Positions 36,619 to 46,064 are shown, counted from the first letter of the stretch. The stretch is DNA of 64,000 nt from Sphingosinicella terrae (GCF_003347635.1 NZ_QDFY01000013.1:1-64000), one strand, 5' to 3'. Program-made: numbers and translations. The notes: a model not told the origin generated them from the letters alone.

Positions 36619-37191
36619 GTGAACTTTACTTACGAGGACGAGTTGGCGGATCTCGCACGCCTGACCGAGTTGATCGAGCCCGAGGCGGAAGCCGAGGGCC
36701 TCGCCCTCGTGCGCGTGATGATGATCGGCGGCAAGGACGATCCGACGCTCCAGGTCATGGCCGAGCGGCCCGACACGCGCCAGCTCACGCTGGCCGATTG
36801 CGAGCGGCTTTCGCGCCGCCTCTCCGAGCGGCTCGACGCGCTCGAGGCCGAGGGCGCCGATCCGATCGAGGGCGCCTATCGGCTCGAGGTGAGCTCGCCG
36901 GGCATCGACCGGCCGCTCACCCGCCGCCAGGATTTCGAGGACTGGAAGGGGCACGAGGCCCGGATCAGCCTCGCCGAGAAGAGGGACGGCCGCCGCGAGT
37001 TTCGAGGCGAGCTGGTCGGCCTCGACGGCGACTCTGTCGTCATCGAAGTGCCCAAGCTGGGCGAGACCAGGCTCGAGCTGGCCGCCATCCACTCGGCCAA
37101 GCTCATGCTCACCGACAAGCTCATCGAGGCGACCGCTCCGCTGTCCGCGGAGGGCGCCGACCAGATCATTCAGATGGAAGGACAGGACTGA
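36619..37191 (+). CDS. rimP: ribosome maturation factor RimP
   Basis: A 190-residue factor for 30S subunit maturation. The marker YRLEVSSPGIDRPL near residue 95 is the family signature. It begins with a GTG at 36619 and heads the classic rimP-nusA-ylxR-infB operon (5 bp to nusA). Confidence 0.93.
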   Translation: MNFTYEDELADLARLTELIEPEAEAEGLALVRVMMIGGKDDPTLQVMAERPDTRQLTLADCERLSRRLSERLDALEAEGADPIEGAYRLEVSSPGIDRPLTRRQDFEDWKGHEARISLAEKRDGRREFRGELVGLDGDSVVIEVPKLGETRLELAAIHSAKLMLTDKLIEATAPLSAEGADQIIQMEGQD

Positions 37192-37195
37192 CATC

Positions 37196-38803
37196 ATGGC
37201 CACCGCCGCCTCTGCCGTTTCCGCCAACAAGGCCGAGCTGATCGCGATCGCCGATGCCGTCGCGCGCGAGAAGCTGATCGACCGGATGATCGTCATCGAG
37301 GCGATGGAGGACGCGATCCAGCGCGCCGCCCGCGCACGCTACGGTGCCGAGAACGACATCCGCGCCAAGCTCGACCCGACGTCTGGCGACCTGCGCCTGT
37401 GGCGCGTCGTCGAGGTGGTCGAGGAGGTCGAGGACTATTTCAAGCAGGTCAGCCTCGAGGACGCCCAGAAGCTCCAGCCCGGCGCCAATCTCGGCGACTT
37501 CATCGTCGATCCGCTGCCGCCGATCGAGTTCGGCCGCATCGCCGCCCAGGCCGCCAAGCAGGTCATCTTCCAGAAGGTCCGCGACGCCGAGCGCGAGCGC
37601 CAATATGAGGAGTTCAAGGACCGGGTCGGCGAGATCATCACCGGCGTCGTCAAACGGGTCGAGTTCGGCCACGTCGTCGTCGACCTCGGCCGGGCCGAGG
37701 GCGTCATCCGTCGCGACCAGCAGATCCCGCGCGAGGTGCTTCGCGTCGGCGACCGCACCCGCAGCATCATCTCCAACGTCCGCCGCGAGAATCGCGGACC
37801 GCAGATATTCCTGTCCCGCGCCCATCCGGACTTCATGAAGAAGCTGTTCGCGCAGGAGGTGCCGGAAATCTATGACGGCATCATCGAGATCAAGGCGGCC
37901 GCCCGCGATCCCGGCAGCCGCGCCAAGATCGGCGTGCTCAGCCACGACAGCTCGATCGATCCGGTCGGCGCCTGCGTCGGCATGAAGGGAAGCCGTGTCC
38001 AGGCGGTCGTCCAGGAGCTGCAGGGCGAGAAGATCGACATCATCCCCTGGTCGCCCGACCTCGCCACCTTCGTCGTCAATGCGCTCCAGCCGGCGACGGT
38101 CAGCCGCGTCGTCATCGACGAGGAGGAGAGCCGGATCGAGGTGGTCGTCCCCGACGACCAGCTCAGCCTCGCCATCGGCCGCCGCGGCCAGAACGTCCGG
38201 CTGGCGAGCCAGCTGACCGCCTCGGCGATCGACATCATGACCGAGGCCGATGCCAGCGAGAAGCGCCAGCGCGAGTTCGTCGAGCGCTCCGAGATGTTCA
38301 TGAACGAGCTCGACGTCGACGAGACCCTGGCGCAGCTGCTCGTCGCCGAGGGTTTCGGCGCGCTCGAGGAAGTCGCCTATGTCGAGGCCGAGGAGCTGTC
38401 CTCGATCGAGGGCTTCGACGAGGAGCTCGCGGCCGAGCTGCAGAACCGCGCCGCCGAGGCGCTCGAGCGCCGCGAGGCGGCCGCGCGCGAGGAGCGCCGC
38501 GGTCTCGGCGTCGAGGACGCTCTCGCCGAGATCCCCTATCTCACCGAGCAGATGCTGGTCACTTTGGGCAAGGCCGGGATCAAGACCCTCGACGACCTCG
38601 CCGATCTCGCCACCGACGAGCTCATCGCGCGCCGCCGGGTCGAGCCGCGCCGTCGCCAGGAGAGCAGCCGGTCCGAGGACAAAGGCGGCATCCTCGCCGA
38701 ATATGGCCTGAACGAAGAGCAGGGCAACGAGATCATCATGGCCGCCCGCGCCCACTGGTTCGAGGAAGAAGGGGAGGACGCGGTTGCGGAAACTCCCCAA
38801 TGA
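37196..38803 (+). CDS. nusA: transcription termination/antitermination factor NusA
   Basis: A 535-residue RNA polymerase-associated factor. The N-terminal domain is about 1-135. An S1 domain (ITGVVKRVEFGHVVVDLG), two KH domains (VGACVGMKGSRVQAVVQEL, LAIGRRGQNVRLAS) and two C-terminal helix-hairpin-helix repeats (LLVAEGFGALEEVAYVEAEE, LGKAGIKTLDDLADLATDE) follow, as in proteobacterial NusA. Confidence 0.96.
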   Translation: MATAASAVSANKAELIAIADAVAREKLIDRMIVIEAMEDAIQRAARARYGAENDIRAKLDPTSGDLRLWRVVEVVEEVEDYFKQVSLEDAQKLQPGANLGDFIVDPLPPIEFGRIAAQAAKQVIFQKVRDAERERQYEEFKDRVGEIITGVVKRVEFGHVVVDLGRAEGVIRRDQQIPREVLRVGDRTRSIISNVRRENRGPQIFLSRAHPDFMKKLFAQEVPEIYDGIIEIKAAARDPGSRAKIGVLSHDSSIDPVGACVGMKGSRVQAVVQELQGEKIDIIPWSPDLATFVVNALQPATVSRVVIDEEESRIEVVVPDDQLSLAIGRRGQNVRLASQLTASAIDIMTEADASEKRQREFVERSEMFMNELDVDETLAQLLVAEGFGALEEVAYVEAEELSSIEGFDEELAAELQNRAAEALERREAAAREERRGLGVEDALAEIPYLTEQMLVTLGKAGIKTLDDLADLATDELIARRRVEPRRRQESSRSEDKGGILAEYGLNEEQGNEIIMAARAHWFEEEGEDAVAETPQ

Positions 38804-38839
38804 GACCCTAGCGGCCCAGGCTAGCGACGGTCGCCTCGT

Positions 38840-38863
38840 CCCCTCCCCGTTTCCGGGGAGGGG
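38840..38863. repeat. hairpin repeat carrying the ylxR Shine-Dalgarno
   Basis: CCCCTCCCC and GGGGAGGGG form a perfect stem around GTTTCC. It sits in the nusA-ylxR gap. The GGGGAGGGG arm lies 3-11 bp before the ylxR ATG (38867), so it is also the ribosome-binding site and would be paired when the hairpin forms. Confidence 0.7.
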
Positions 38864-38866
38864 CCT

Positions 38867-39562
38867 ATGCTGAGGACCGAGAAGAGCGTCCCCGAGCGGA
38901 CCTGCATCCTCACCCGCCGCACCGCGGGCCGGAGCGAGCTGATCCGGCTCGCGCTCGGCCCCGAGGGGCAGGTGGCGCCTGACGTGCGCGCCCGCGCGCC
39001 TGGGCGCGGCGCCTGGATCGGCGTCGATCGCCCCACGCTCGAGGCGGCCCAGGCGAAGGGCAGGTTGAAGGCGGCGCTGGCGCGGGCCTTCAAGACCGGC
39101 GACCTCCGGATCCCCGACGATCTCGGCGAGCGCGTCGAGGCGGCGCTGCGTCAGGCGGCACTCGACCGGCTCGGGCTCGAGGCCAAGGCCAGCAATTTGA
39201 TCAGCGGCAGCGACAAGATCGAGGTCGCGGCGCGGCGCGGGCAGGTGCGCCTGCTCATCCACGCCGCCGATGCCGCCGAGGAAGGGCGGCGCCGGCTCGA
39301 CCAGGCCTGGCGAGTCGGCTCGGAGGATGAAGGAAGCGGGCGCCAGGGGGTGGTTTTTCCGGCGGGACGAACCATATTGTCGTTGGCGCTCGGCCGCGAG
39401 AATGTGGTACATGTCGCCATCGTGGATGGGGCCGCGGCAGCGCGCATCGGCCAGGCGATCGACCGCTGGCGCGCTTTTCTCGGACGTGAGGCTGGGCTAG
39501 GAGCCGCTCCGGCGGAGGCGTCCGGCGCGCCCGAAATGGAATTTGGTGAAGGATCAGAATGA
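38867..39562 (+). CDS. YlxR/DUF448 RNA-binding protein
   Basis: A 231-residue protein. Residues 8-75 are the YlxR domain (ERTCILTRRTAGRSELIRLA, PGRGAWIG). A middle segment resembles the L7Ae-like fold (SGSDKIEVAARRGQVRLLIHA), as in alphaproteobacterial two-domain YlxR homologues. Its end overlaps infB by 4 bp (ATGA). Confidence 0.9.
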   Translation: MLRTEKSVPERTCILTRRTAGRSELIRLALGPEGQVAPDVRARAPGRGAWIGVDRPTLEAAQAKGRLKAALARAFKTGDLRIPDDLGERVEAALRQAALDRLGLEAKASNLISGSDKIEVAARRGQVRLLIHAADAAEEGRRRLDQAWRVGSEDEGSGRQGVVFPAGRTILSLALGRENVVHVAIVDGAAAARIGQAIDRWRAFLGREAGLGAAPAEASGAPEMEFGEGSE

Positions 39563-42093
39563 GCGAGACGACTGACAAGCCGAAACTCGGAGCGCGCGCG
39601 CCGCTGGGCCTCAAGCGCACGGTCGAGACCGGCAAGGTGAAGCAGAGCTTCAGCCACGGCCGATCGAATACCGTCGTGGTCGAGGTCAAGAAGCGGCGCA
39701 TCCTGGGCCGCCCGGGCGAGGCCGAGACGGCGAAGCCAGAGCCGACGCCGGCACCGGCGCCGGCACCGGAAGCGCGCGCGCCCGAGCCGGCGCCCCAGCC
39801 CAAGCCCCCCGTCCGCCCGGCCGCCGCCGATACGCTGACGCGCCGCGAGCTGCAGGAGAAGCTGCTCCGCGAAGCCGAGGAAGCCCGTCTTTCCGCGCTC
39901 GAGGAAGCGCGCCGCCGCGAGGACCGCCAGGCCAAGGAAGCGAGCGACGAGGAACGGCGCCGGGCCGAGGACAATCGCAAGGCCGAGGACGAGGCCCGTC
40001 GCCAGGCCGAGGAAGATGCCAAGCGCCAGGCGGAGGAAGAGGCCAGGGCCGCCGCCGCGCCCGATCCCGCCGCCGCGCCCGCGGGGCAGGCCCCTTCGGA
40101 GGAAGAAGATCGCCGGCCCGCCCATGCGCGTCCCAAGGGCGCCCATGTTCCGGTCAAGCGGCCGGAGCCGGCTCGTCCGAGCCGCGGCCGCGAGGAGCAT
40201 CGCCGCGAGCGCGGCAAGCTCACCGTCACCCGTGCCCTGGAGGGCGAGGGCGATGCCCGTGCCCGTTCGCTGGCCGCGCTCAAGCGCGCCCGCGAGAAGG
40301 AGCGGCGCGCCCATCAGCAGTCGGGCCCGCAGGCCAAGCAGGTCCGCGACGTCGTCGTCCCCGAGGCGATCACCGTCCAGGAGCTCGCCAATCGCATGGC
40401 CGAGCGCGGCGCAGACCTGGTCAAGGCCCTGTTCAAGATGGGCACGCCGGTCACCGTCACCGAGACGATCGACCAGGATACGGCGGAGCTGCTGATCGAG
40501 GAATTCGGCCATCGCATGGTCCGGGTCAGCGACGCCGACGTCGACATCCAGACCGAGACGGACGTCGATCCGGCCGAGACGCTGCAGCCGCGGCCCCCGG
40601 TGGTCACGATCATGGGCCATGTCGATCACGGCAAGACCTCGCTGCTCGATGCGATCCGCGGCGCCAACGTCGTGTCCGGCGAGTCCGGCGGCATCACCCA
40701 GCATATCGGTGCCTATCAGGTCGCGCTTCCCGACAAGTCGAAGGTCACCTTCCTCGACACGCCGGGCCACGAGGCGTTCACCGAAATGCGCGCCCGCGGC
40801 GCCAACGTCACCGATATCGTGATCCTGGTCGTCGCGGCCGATGACGGCCTCAAGCCGCAGACGGTGGAGGCGATCAACCACACCAAGGCGGCCGGCGTGC
40901 CGATGATCGTCGCGATCAACAAGATCGACAAGGAAGGGGCGCGTGCGCAGCGGGTCCGCGAGGAGCTGCTCCAGCACGAGATCGTGGTCGAGGACCTGGG
41001 CGGCGACGTCCAGGACGTCGAGGTCTCCGCGCTGAAGAAGACCAATCTCGACAAGCTGCTCGAGGCGATCCAGCTCCAGGCCGAACTGCTCGAGCTCAAG
41101 GCCAATCCCGACCGGGCGGCGGAAGGCGCCGTGGTCGAGGCCAAGCTCGACAAGGGCCGGGGCCCGCTCGCGACCGTACTCGTCCAGCGCGGCACGCTGC
41201 GCGTCGGCGACGTGTTCGTCGCCGGGGCGATCTCCGGCAAGGTCCGGGCGATGATCGACGACAAGGGCCGCCAGGTGAAGGAAGCCGGACCGAGCGTGCC
41301 GGTCGAGGTGCTCGGCCTGTCCGGCGTCCCGTCCGCCGGCGACGTGCTCACCGTCGTCGAGAACGACGCCCGCGCCCGCGAGGTCGCCGCCTATCGGCAG
41401 AGCGTGCTCGACCGCAAGCGCACCACCTCCGCCCCGGCCAGCTTCGACACGATGTTCTCCGCCTTGAAGGAGAAGCAGGCGATCGAGTTCCCGCTGGTCA
41501 TCAAGGGCGACGTCCAGGGCTCGGTCGAGGCGATCGTCAGCGCGGTCAACAAGATCTCCAACGAGGACATCCGCGCCCGCGTGCTCCATGCCGGCGTCGG
41601 CGGGATCACCGAGAGCGACGTCACCCTGGCCAGGGCCTCGGGCGCCCCGATCATCGGGTTCAACGTCCGCGCCAACGCCAAGGCCCGCGAGATCGCCGAA
41701 CGCGATGGCGTCGCCATGCAATATTACGACGTCATCTACGACCTCACTGACGCGGTGAAATCGGCCATGGCCGGCGAGCTGGGTCCGTTGATCGTCGAGA
41801 ATGTCGTCGGTCGCGCCGAGGTCCGCGAGGTCTTCTCGGCCGGCAAGCACGGCAAGGCGGCGGGCCTGCTCGTCACCGAAGGCTATATCCGCAAGGCGCT
41901 CAAGGCCCGGATCATGCGCGACGACGTCATCATCTACACTGGTGCCATCGCCTCGCTGCGGCGCTTCAAGGACGACGTCGCCGAAGTGCGCGCCGGCCTC
42001 GAATGCGGCGTCACGTTCGAGAACACGACCGACCTCAAGGCGGGCGACTTCATCGAGACCTACGAAGTCGAGGAGCGCGAGCGGACCTTGTAA
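39559..42093 (+). CDS. infB: translation initiation factor IF-2
   Basis: An 844-residue GTPase that delivers initiator tRNA. The N-terminal third is a charged Glu/Arg/Ala coiled segment. The G domain has GHVDHGKTSLLDAI (about residue 353), DTPGHEAF and NKIDK. Domains II-IV follow, ending with the fMet-tRNA-binding C-terminal domain (DFIETYEVEE). The ATG overlaps the ylxR stop. Confidence 0.97.
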   Translation: MSETTDKPKLGARAPLGLKRTVETGKVKQSFSHGRSNTVVVEVKKRRILGRPGEAETAKPEPTPAPAPAPEARAPEPAPQPKPPVRPAAADTLTRRELQEKLLREAEEARLSALEEARRREDRQAKEASDEERRRAEDNRKAEDEARRQAEEDAKRQAEEEARAAAAPDPAAAPAGQAPSEEEDRRPAHARPKGAHVPVKRPEPARPSRGREEHRRERGKLTVTRALEGEGDARARSLAALKRAREKERRAHQQSGPQAKQVRDVVVPEAITVQELANRMAERGADLVKALFKMGTPVTVTETIDQDTAELLIEEFGHRMVRVSDADVDIQTETDVDPAETLQPRPPVVTIMGHVDHGKTSLLDAIRGANVVSGESGGITQHIGAYQVALPDKSKVTFLDTPGHEAFTEMRARGANVTDIVILVVAADDGLKPQTVEAINHTKAAGVPMIVAINKIDKEGARAQRVREELLQHEIVVEDLGGDVQDVEVSALKKTNLDKLLEAIQLQAELLELKANPDRAAEGAVVEAKLDKGRGPLATVLVQRGTLRVGDVFVAGAISGKVRAMIDDKGRQVKEAGPSVPVEVLGLSGVPSAGDVLTVVENDARAREVAAYRQSVLDRKRTTSAPASFDTMFSALKEKQAIEFPLVIKGDVQGSVEAIVSAVNKISNEDIRARVLHAGVGGITESDVTLARASGAPIIGFNVRANAKAREIAERDGVAMQYYDVIYDLTDAVKSAMAGELGPLIVENVVGRAEVREVFSAGKHGKAAGLLVTEGYIRKALKARIMRDDVIIYTGAIASLRRFKDDVAEVRAGLECGVTFENTTDLKAGDFIETYEVEERERTL

Positions 42094-42097
42094 TCTC

Positions 42098-42220
42098 CGA
42101 CCCTCTCCCCTGCAGGGGAGAGGGAAGAGCCGCGGCAGCGGTGAAGGGAGAGGGGCCGTGGGCGAAGGGGATTTTTCGGACTCCCCCTCTCCCCAACCTC
42201 TCCCCTGAAGAGGAGAGGAG
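42098..42220. repeat. palindromic repeats between infB and the thioesterase gene
   Basis: CCCTCTCCCCTGCAGGGGAGAGGG (about 42101-42123) and CCTCTCC/GGAGAGG (42197-42218) belong to the same family as the 2289-2640 cluster. The 3' arm of the second unit, GGAGAGGAG, doubles as the Shine-Dalgarno of the ATG at 42224. Confidence 0.75.
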
Positions 42221-42223
42221 AAG

Positions 42224-42664
42224 ATGCCGTTGGATAAAGCGCCGCCATCCGTGTTCGACAAGCTGCCGCTGCCCTCCGCCAGCCGTTTGCTCGGCTGGAC
42301 GCTGCGCGCGGTCGATCCGGGCGCCGGCACGATCGAGATCGGCTTCACCGCCGACGATCGCTTCCTCAACCCGGCCGGGACGGTGCAGGGTGGCTTCCTC
42401 GCGGCGATGCTCGACGACACCCAAGGGCCGGCGCTGTTCGCCCGGACCGGCGGTGCGATCTACGCTCCGACGATCGACTTCAGCATCGCCTTCATCAAGC
42501 CGGCGCGCCCGGGACGCTTCGTCGCCAAGGGACGGGTGGTCAATCTCGGCAAGACGATCGCCTTCACCGAGGCCGAGCTCTTCGACGAGGCGGGAGACCT
42601 GGTCGCGCGCGGCACGTTCAGCAATCGGGTGATGCGCACCGAGCGCGTGGTGGGAGAGGGCTGA
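42224..42664 (+). CDS. PaaI-type hotdog-fold thioesterase
   Basis: A 146-residue acyl-CoA thioesterase-like protein. The hotdog helix carries [20 protein letters not shown], with the Asp typical of the PaaI group, followed by [16 protein letters not shown]. The acyl-CoA substrate is unknown. Its stop overlaps the rbfA start by one base (TGATG). Confidence 0.9.
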   Translation: MPLDKAPPSVFDKLPLPSASRLLGWTLRAVDPGAGTIEIGFTADDRFLNPAGTVQGGFLAAMLDDTQGPALFARTGGAIYAPTIDFSIAFIKPARPGRFVAKGRVVNLGKTIAFTEAELFDEAGDLVARGTFSNRVMRTERVVGEG

Positions 42665-43071
42665 TGCGCCGCAACGAGACTCCGGAGGGCCGCTCGGTGC
42701 GGCTGCTGCGCGTCGGCGAGCAGGTTCGCCATGCCTTGTCGGAGGTGCTGATGCGCGGCGACGTCCATGACGAGACGCTCGCCAGCCACAGCGTCTCGAT
42801 CACCGAAGTCAGGATGTCGCCGGACCTTCGGCACGCGACCGTCTTCGTGAAGCCCCTGCTCGGCGCCGACGAGGAAGCGGTGCTGAAGGCGCTGAAGAAG
42901 AACGTGCGCTACCTCAAGGGCGAAGTCGCGCACCGGGTGAACACCAAATATGCCGCCGACCTCAAATTCCTGCCCGACGAGAGCTTCGACGAGGGCGGCC
43001 GCATCGACCGGCTGCTGCGGTCACCGAAAGTGGCGCAGGACCTCGAGGAGGAAGAAGACGACGGCGAATAA
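42664..43071 (+). CDS. rbfA: ribosome-binding factor A
   Basis: A 135-residue KH-fold factor for 16S rRNA 5'-end maturation: [49 protein letters not shown] and [19 protein letters not shown]. Acidic C-terminal tail. Confidence 0.95.
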   Translation: MRRNETPEGRSVRLLRVGEQVRHALSEVLMRGDVHDETLASHSVSITEVRMSPDLRHATVFVKPLLGADEEAVLKALKKNVRYLKGEVAHRVNTKYAADLKFLPDESFDEGGRIDRLLRSPKVAQDLEEEEDDGE

Positions 43072-43082
43072 GGGAGGGGAGG

Positions 43083-43829
43083 ATGCGTTCCTGGCGGCGG
43101 CTTTCCGGCTTGGTCACGCTGGGCCTGGCGGGAGGCGCCGCGGCCGAACCGTTCGCGATTCGCGAAGTCGCCTATCCCTCGCTCCCGCAAGCGGCGGCAG
43201 ACGCCGCCGGCTTCGCGCCGCCGGGCTGGCAGGTGGAGCGGCGGGCGGAAGGCGATCTCGACGGCGACGGACGCATCGATCTGGCCTTCGTCATCCGCAG
43301 CCGCGATCCCGCCAACATCCTTGCCAATGAGGGGCTCGGCGAGCCGGTCTTCGACACCAATCCCCGCATCCTGGCGATCGCCCTGCGCGGGGCGGACGGG
43401 CCCTACCGGCTGGTGGTGCAGGACCACGCGCTCATCCCTCGCCGCAGGTATCCCACCCAGCAGGATCCGTTCGACGAGACCGACTCCGCGCTGACGATCG
43501 AAAACCGGACGCTCAAGCTGGTCATGCCGCGCTTCTGGAGCGCGGGCAGCTGGAGCATGGGACCGGTCGGCTTCACCTTCCGATGGCAGGATGGCGCGAT
43601 GCGGCTGATCGGTTACGACTATGACAACATTCAGCGCAACAGCGGCGAATCGACCTCGATCAGCGTCAATTTCCTGACCGGGCGGGCAAGGATCGATCTG
43701 GGCAACATGGAAAGCGACGATGAAGACGTGCGCTGGATCCGGATCGAGCGCCGGCCGCTCCTCGCGCTCGAAGAGGTGGGCGACGGCCTCGCCTTCGACC
43801 CGCAGGGCCTTGTCGCCGGCCTGCCCTGA
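43083..43829 (+). CDS. exported protein with one FG-GAP-like motif
   Basis: A 248-residue protein with a signal peptide (LSGLVTLGLAGGAAAEP). A calcium-binding-like repeat GDLDGDGRIDLAFVI lies at about residues 58-72, as in FG-GAP/VCBS domains but only once. The rest is beta-rich with no family. It lies 11 bp after rbfA and may be read with it. Confidence 0.75.
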   Translation: MRSWRRLSGLVTLGLAGGAAAEPFAIREVAYPSLPQAAADAAGFAPPGWQVERRAEGDLDGDGRIDLAFVIRSRDPANILANEGLGEPVFDTNPRILAIALRGADGPYRLVVQDHALIPRRRYPTQQDPFDETDSALTIENRTLKLVMPRFWSAGSWSMGPVGFTFRWQDGAMRLIGYDYDNIQRNSGESTSISVNFLTGRARIDLGNMESDDEDVRWIRIERRPLLALEEVGDGLAFDPQGLVAGLP

Positions 43830-43909
43830 CCTCCCGGCCACGCCATGGCCATCTTTCTGCCGCAGCGAGGCGTGACTCAAGGCCGGCATCCAGTCCCAGG
43901 AGACGCTTC

Positions 43910-44476
43910 ATGACCGTTCCGCCAGCCCTGGCCGAGCCGATGGAGGCGGACGGCATCCGCCTCGAGCCGGCGGCGCCGTCGCATCGCGAAGGCCTCCGGG
44001 CGGCCTGCACCGAGGACATGGACATCTGGCCGATCTATGCGGTCAATTGGGGGCCCGAGCAGTTCGACGACAATTTCGACAAGCTCCGGCAACGGCCGCG
44101 CACGCAGGGCTTCGCGATCCTCGGCGAAGGCGGGATCGTGGGCATGAGCGCCTATCTCGGCATCGAGCCGGAACGGGGCGTGCTCGAGATCGGCAACACC
44201 TATTACGTCCCCGCGCTGCGCGGGACCGGCTTCAACCGGCGGGTCAAGGATCTGATGATCCGCCGCGCCTTCGCCTGCGGCTTTCGCCGCATCGAATTCC
44301 GCGTCGACAGCCGCAACGCCCGCAGCCAGGCGGCGATGGCGAAGCTCGGCGCGGTGCGCGAGGGCGTGATCCGCGCCGAGCGGATCACCTGGACCGGCCA
44401 TGTCCGCGACACCGTCCTCTTCTCGATCCTGGCCGGGGAATGGCCCACGGTTGAAGGGGCGTCGGCGAGGGTCTAG
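43910..44476 (+). CDS. GNAT-family N-acetyltransferase (RimJ/RimL type)
   Basis: A 188-residue acetyltransferase. The N-terminal DGIRLEPAAPSHREGL, the beta-bulge GVLEIGNTYYVPALRGTGFNR and FRRIEFRVDSRNARSQAAMAKLGAVREG are typical of the RimJ/RimL/YjcK branch that uses acetyl-CoA. The acceptor is unknown. Confidence 0.9.
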   Translation: MTVPPALAEPMEADGIRLEPAAPSHREGLRAACTEDMDIWPIYAVNWGPEQFDDNFDKLRQRPRTQGFAILGEGGIVGMSAYLGIEPERGVLEIGNTYYVPALRGTGFNRRVKDLMIRRAFACGFRRIEFRVDSRNARSQAAMAKLGAVREGVIRAERITWTGHVRDTVLFSILAGEWPTVEGASARV

Positions 44477-44485
44477 GTATTGGCG

Positions 44486-44752
44486 GTGAACGCGAAGACC
44501 AAGCTCGAATCGGCCGGCAAGGTGCAGTTGCCGAAAGACGTGCTGGAGCAGCTCGGCTTCGAACCGGGCCAGGTGCTCGAAGTCGTGCCCAGCGCCAGGG
44601 GGATCCTGCTTCGGCGGCCCTTCGCCAAGTCGGGCCGGCGGACCGAGGACGTCCTGGCCGAGATCCGGAAGATCGTGAAGTATGAGGGCCCGGCGGTCCC
44701 AGTGGAGGAACTCAGCTTCCCGTCCCCCGAGCATTGGCGCCGGGAACCTTGA
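44486..44752 (+). CDS. AbrB/SpoVT-type antitoxin
   Basis: An 88-residue swapped-hairpin AbrB protein (KTKLESAGKVQLPKDVLEQL, PGQVLEVVPSARGILLRR). The start may be the GTG at 44486, with AGGT 7 bp upstream, or the TTG at 44480. Its last bases overlap the PIN toxin frame. Confidence 0.8.
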   Translation: MNAKTKLESAGKVQLPKDVLEQLGFEPGQVLEVVPSARGILLRRPFAKSGRRTEDVLAEIRKIVKYEGPAVPVEELSFPSPEHWRREP

Positions 44753-45156
44753 TCACCGAAGGGTTGAAGGCGGCCGACACGAACGTCATCGTTCGCATCA
44801 TCGTGCGCGACGATCCCGACCAGATTACCATCATCGATGCGCTGCTCGAACAGTCGTTGTTCGTGCCGATCACCGTTCTCCTGGAGACGGTCTGGGTGCT
44901 CAGCTCACGATATAGGATGCAGCGGCGCGATATTGCCGATGCCATGGAAAACCTTCTCGACCTGCCCGCTATCGTCGTCGACGAGCCCGACCTGATTCTC
45001 TGGGCGCTGGGCCGCTTCCGCAACGGTGCCGATTTCGCCGACATGCTCCACTTGATCGTCAGCCGCGAGACAGAAGGGCTGGTGACGTTCGACAAAGGCA
45101 TGCCCAAGGCGGCGGCGGAGCAGGCACCGGTGCCGATCATCACCCTTCGGGCCTGA
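44749..45156 (+). CDS. PIN-domain toxin partner
   Basis: A 135-residue PIN RNase with acidic residues in AADTNVIVRIIVRDDP, LLETVWVLSSRY, DEPDLILWALGRF, and NGADFADMLH plus TFDKGM. The start is probably the TTG at 44749, where TTGA overlaps the antitoxin stop by 4 bp; a TTG at 44734 is the alternative. Together with the AbrB gene it forms a second toxin-antitoxin pair in the window. Confidence 0.82.
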   Translation: MITEGLKAADTNVIVRIIVRDDPDQITIIDALLEQSLFVPITVLLETVWVLSSRYRMQRRDIADAMENLLDLPAIVVDEPDLILWALGRFRNGADFADMLHLIVSRETEGLVTFDKGMPKAAAEQAPVPIITLRA

Positions 45157-45159
45157 GCC

Positions 45160-45792
45160 ATGGCCAAGCTCTATTTCTATTATTCGTCGATGAACGCCGG
45201 CAAGTCGACGACCCTGCTCCAGGCGGACTTCAACTATCGCGAGCGGGGGATGGCGACGATGCTCTACACCGCCGCCGTCGACGATCGCGCCGGCCAAGGC
45301 CTGATCGATTCCCGGATCGGGCTTCGGGCGGAGGCGAATAGCTATGCGCCCGGCAAGAGCCTGCGCGTCGAGGTCGAGGAGGAGATGAAGCGGCGCCGGG
45401 TGGATTGCATCCTCCTAGACGAGGCCCAGTTCCTGACCCGAGCCCAGGTGCTGGAGCTGGCGTCGATCTGCGACGAGCTCGACATTCCGGTGCTCGCTTA
45501 CGGTCTCAGGACCGACTTCCAGGGCGAGCTGTTCGAGGGCAGCGGCGCGCTCCTCGCGCTGGCGGACGCGCTGGTCGAGCTCAAGGCGATCTGCGAGTGC
45601 GGCCGCAAGGCGACGATGAACCTGCGCGTCGACGAAGAGGGGCGGGCGGTACGCGCCGGCGCCCAGACCGAGATCGGCGGCAACGACCGCTACGTCGCCT
45701 TGTGCCGCCGCCACTTCTTCGAGCGCATGCGCGAGGCGGAGGAAAGGCAGCTGAGGCTCGTTCTCACCTGCGAGGCCGGCGCCGCCGCCTGA
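45160..45792 (+). CDS. tdk: thymidine kinase
   Basis: A 210-residue type II thymidine kinase, salvaging thymidine to dTMP. It has the P-loop SSMNAGKSTTLLQA, DEAQFLTRAQV, and the zinc-lid cysteines (ICECGRKATMN and CRRHFF). It lies 4 bp after the PIN gene, perhaps read from the toxin operon. Confidence 0.95.
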   Translation: MAKLYFYYSSMNAGKSTTLLQADFNYRERGMATMLYTAAVDDRAGQGLIDSRIGLRAEANSYAPGKSLRVEVEEEMKRRRVDCILLDEAQFLTRAQVLELASICDELDIPVLAYGLRTDFQGELFEGSGALLALADALVELKAICECGRKATMNLRVDEEGRAVRAGAQTEIGGNDRYVALCRRHFFERMREAEERQLRLVLTCEAGAAA

Positions 45793-45859
45793 TCGTTGCG
45801 GCGCGGTATTGATCCGATCGCGCCGCATCCCACATCCGGATCGAGGAGATCCGAAGAAG

Positions 45860-46033
45860 ATGGCCAGCGTCCTGTTCACCGCCCTTGCCTTGATCGCCGC
45901 CGGCCAGGCGGGCCCGGTCCCAGCCGTGTCGAGCAGCGCGCCGACGCGCTGCACCGCATGCGGAGCCGCCTCGGCCCCGGCGGCCGAGACCCGTGCGGCC
46001 GTTGCCCAAGCGGGGCTGCGCCGCCAAGGCTGA
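45860..46033 (+). CDS. 57-residue exported protein with a CxxC motif
   Basis: A short protein with a signal-like start (ASVLFTALALIAAGQAG) and a CTACG motif in the remainder. AAGAAG precedes the ATG. It is in the 270-bp gap before truB. Function unknown and coding status only moderately supported. Confidence 0.5.
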   Translation: MASVLFTALALIAAGQAGPVPAVSSSAPTRCTACGAASAPAAETRAAVAQAGLRRQG

Positions 46034-46064
46034 CACCACGGCGCCCAGGCGTTAAGCGCCGGGC

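Noticed and set aside
37166-39412. Long minus-strand open frame opposite nusA
   Set aside because: Antisense to nusA and ylxR; composition typical of a mirror frame.
39151-42420. Very long minus-strand open frame opposite ylxR/infB
   Set aside because: It is antisense to infB, whose GTPase motifs are unmistakable; GC-rich codons leave few stops on the other strand. Its translation has low-complexity, repetitive composition.
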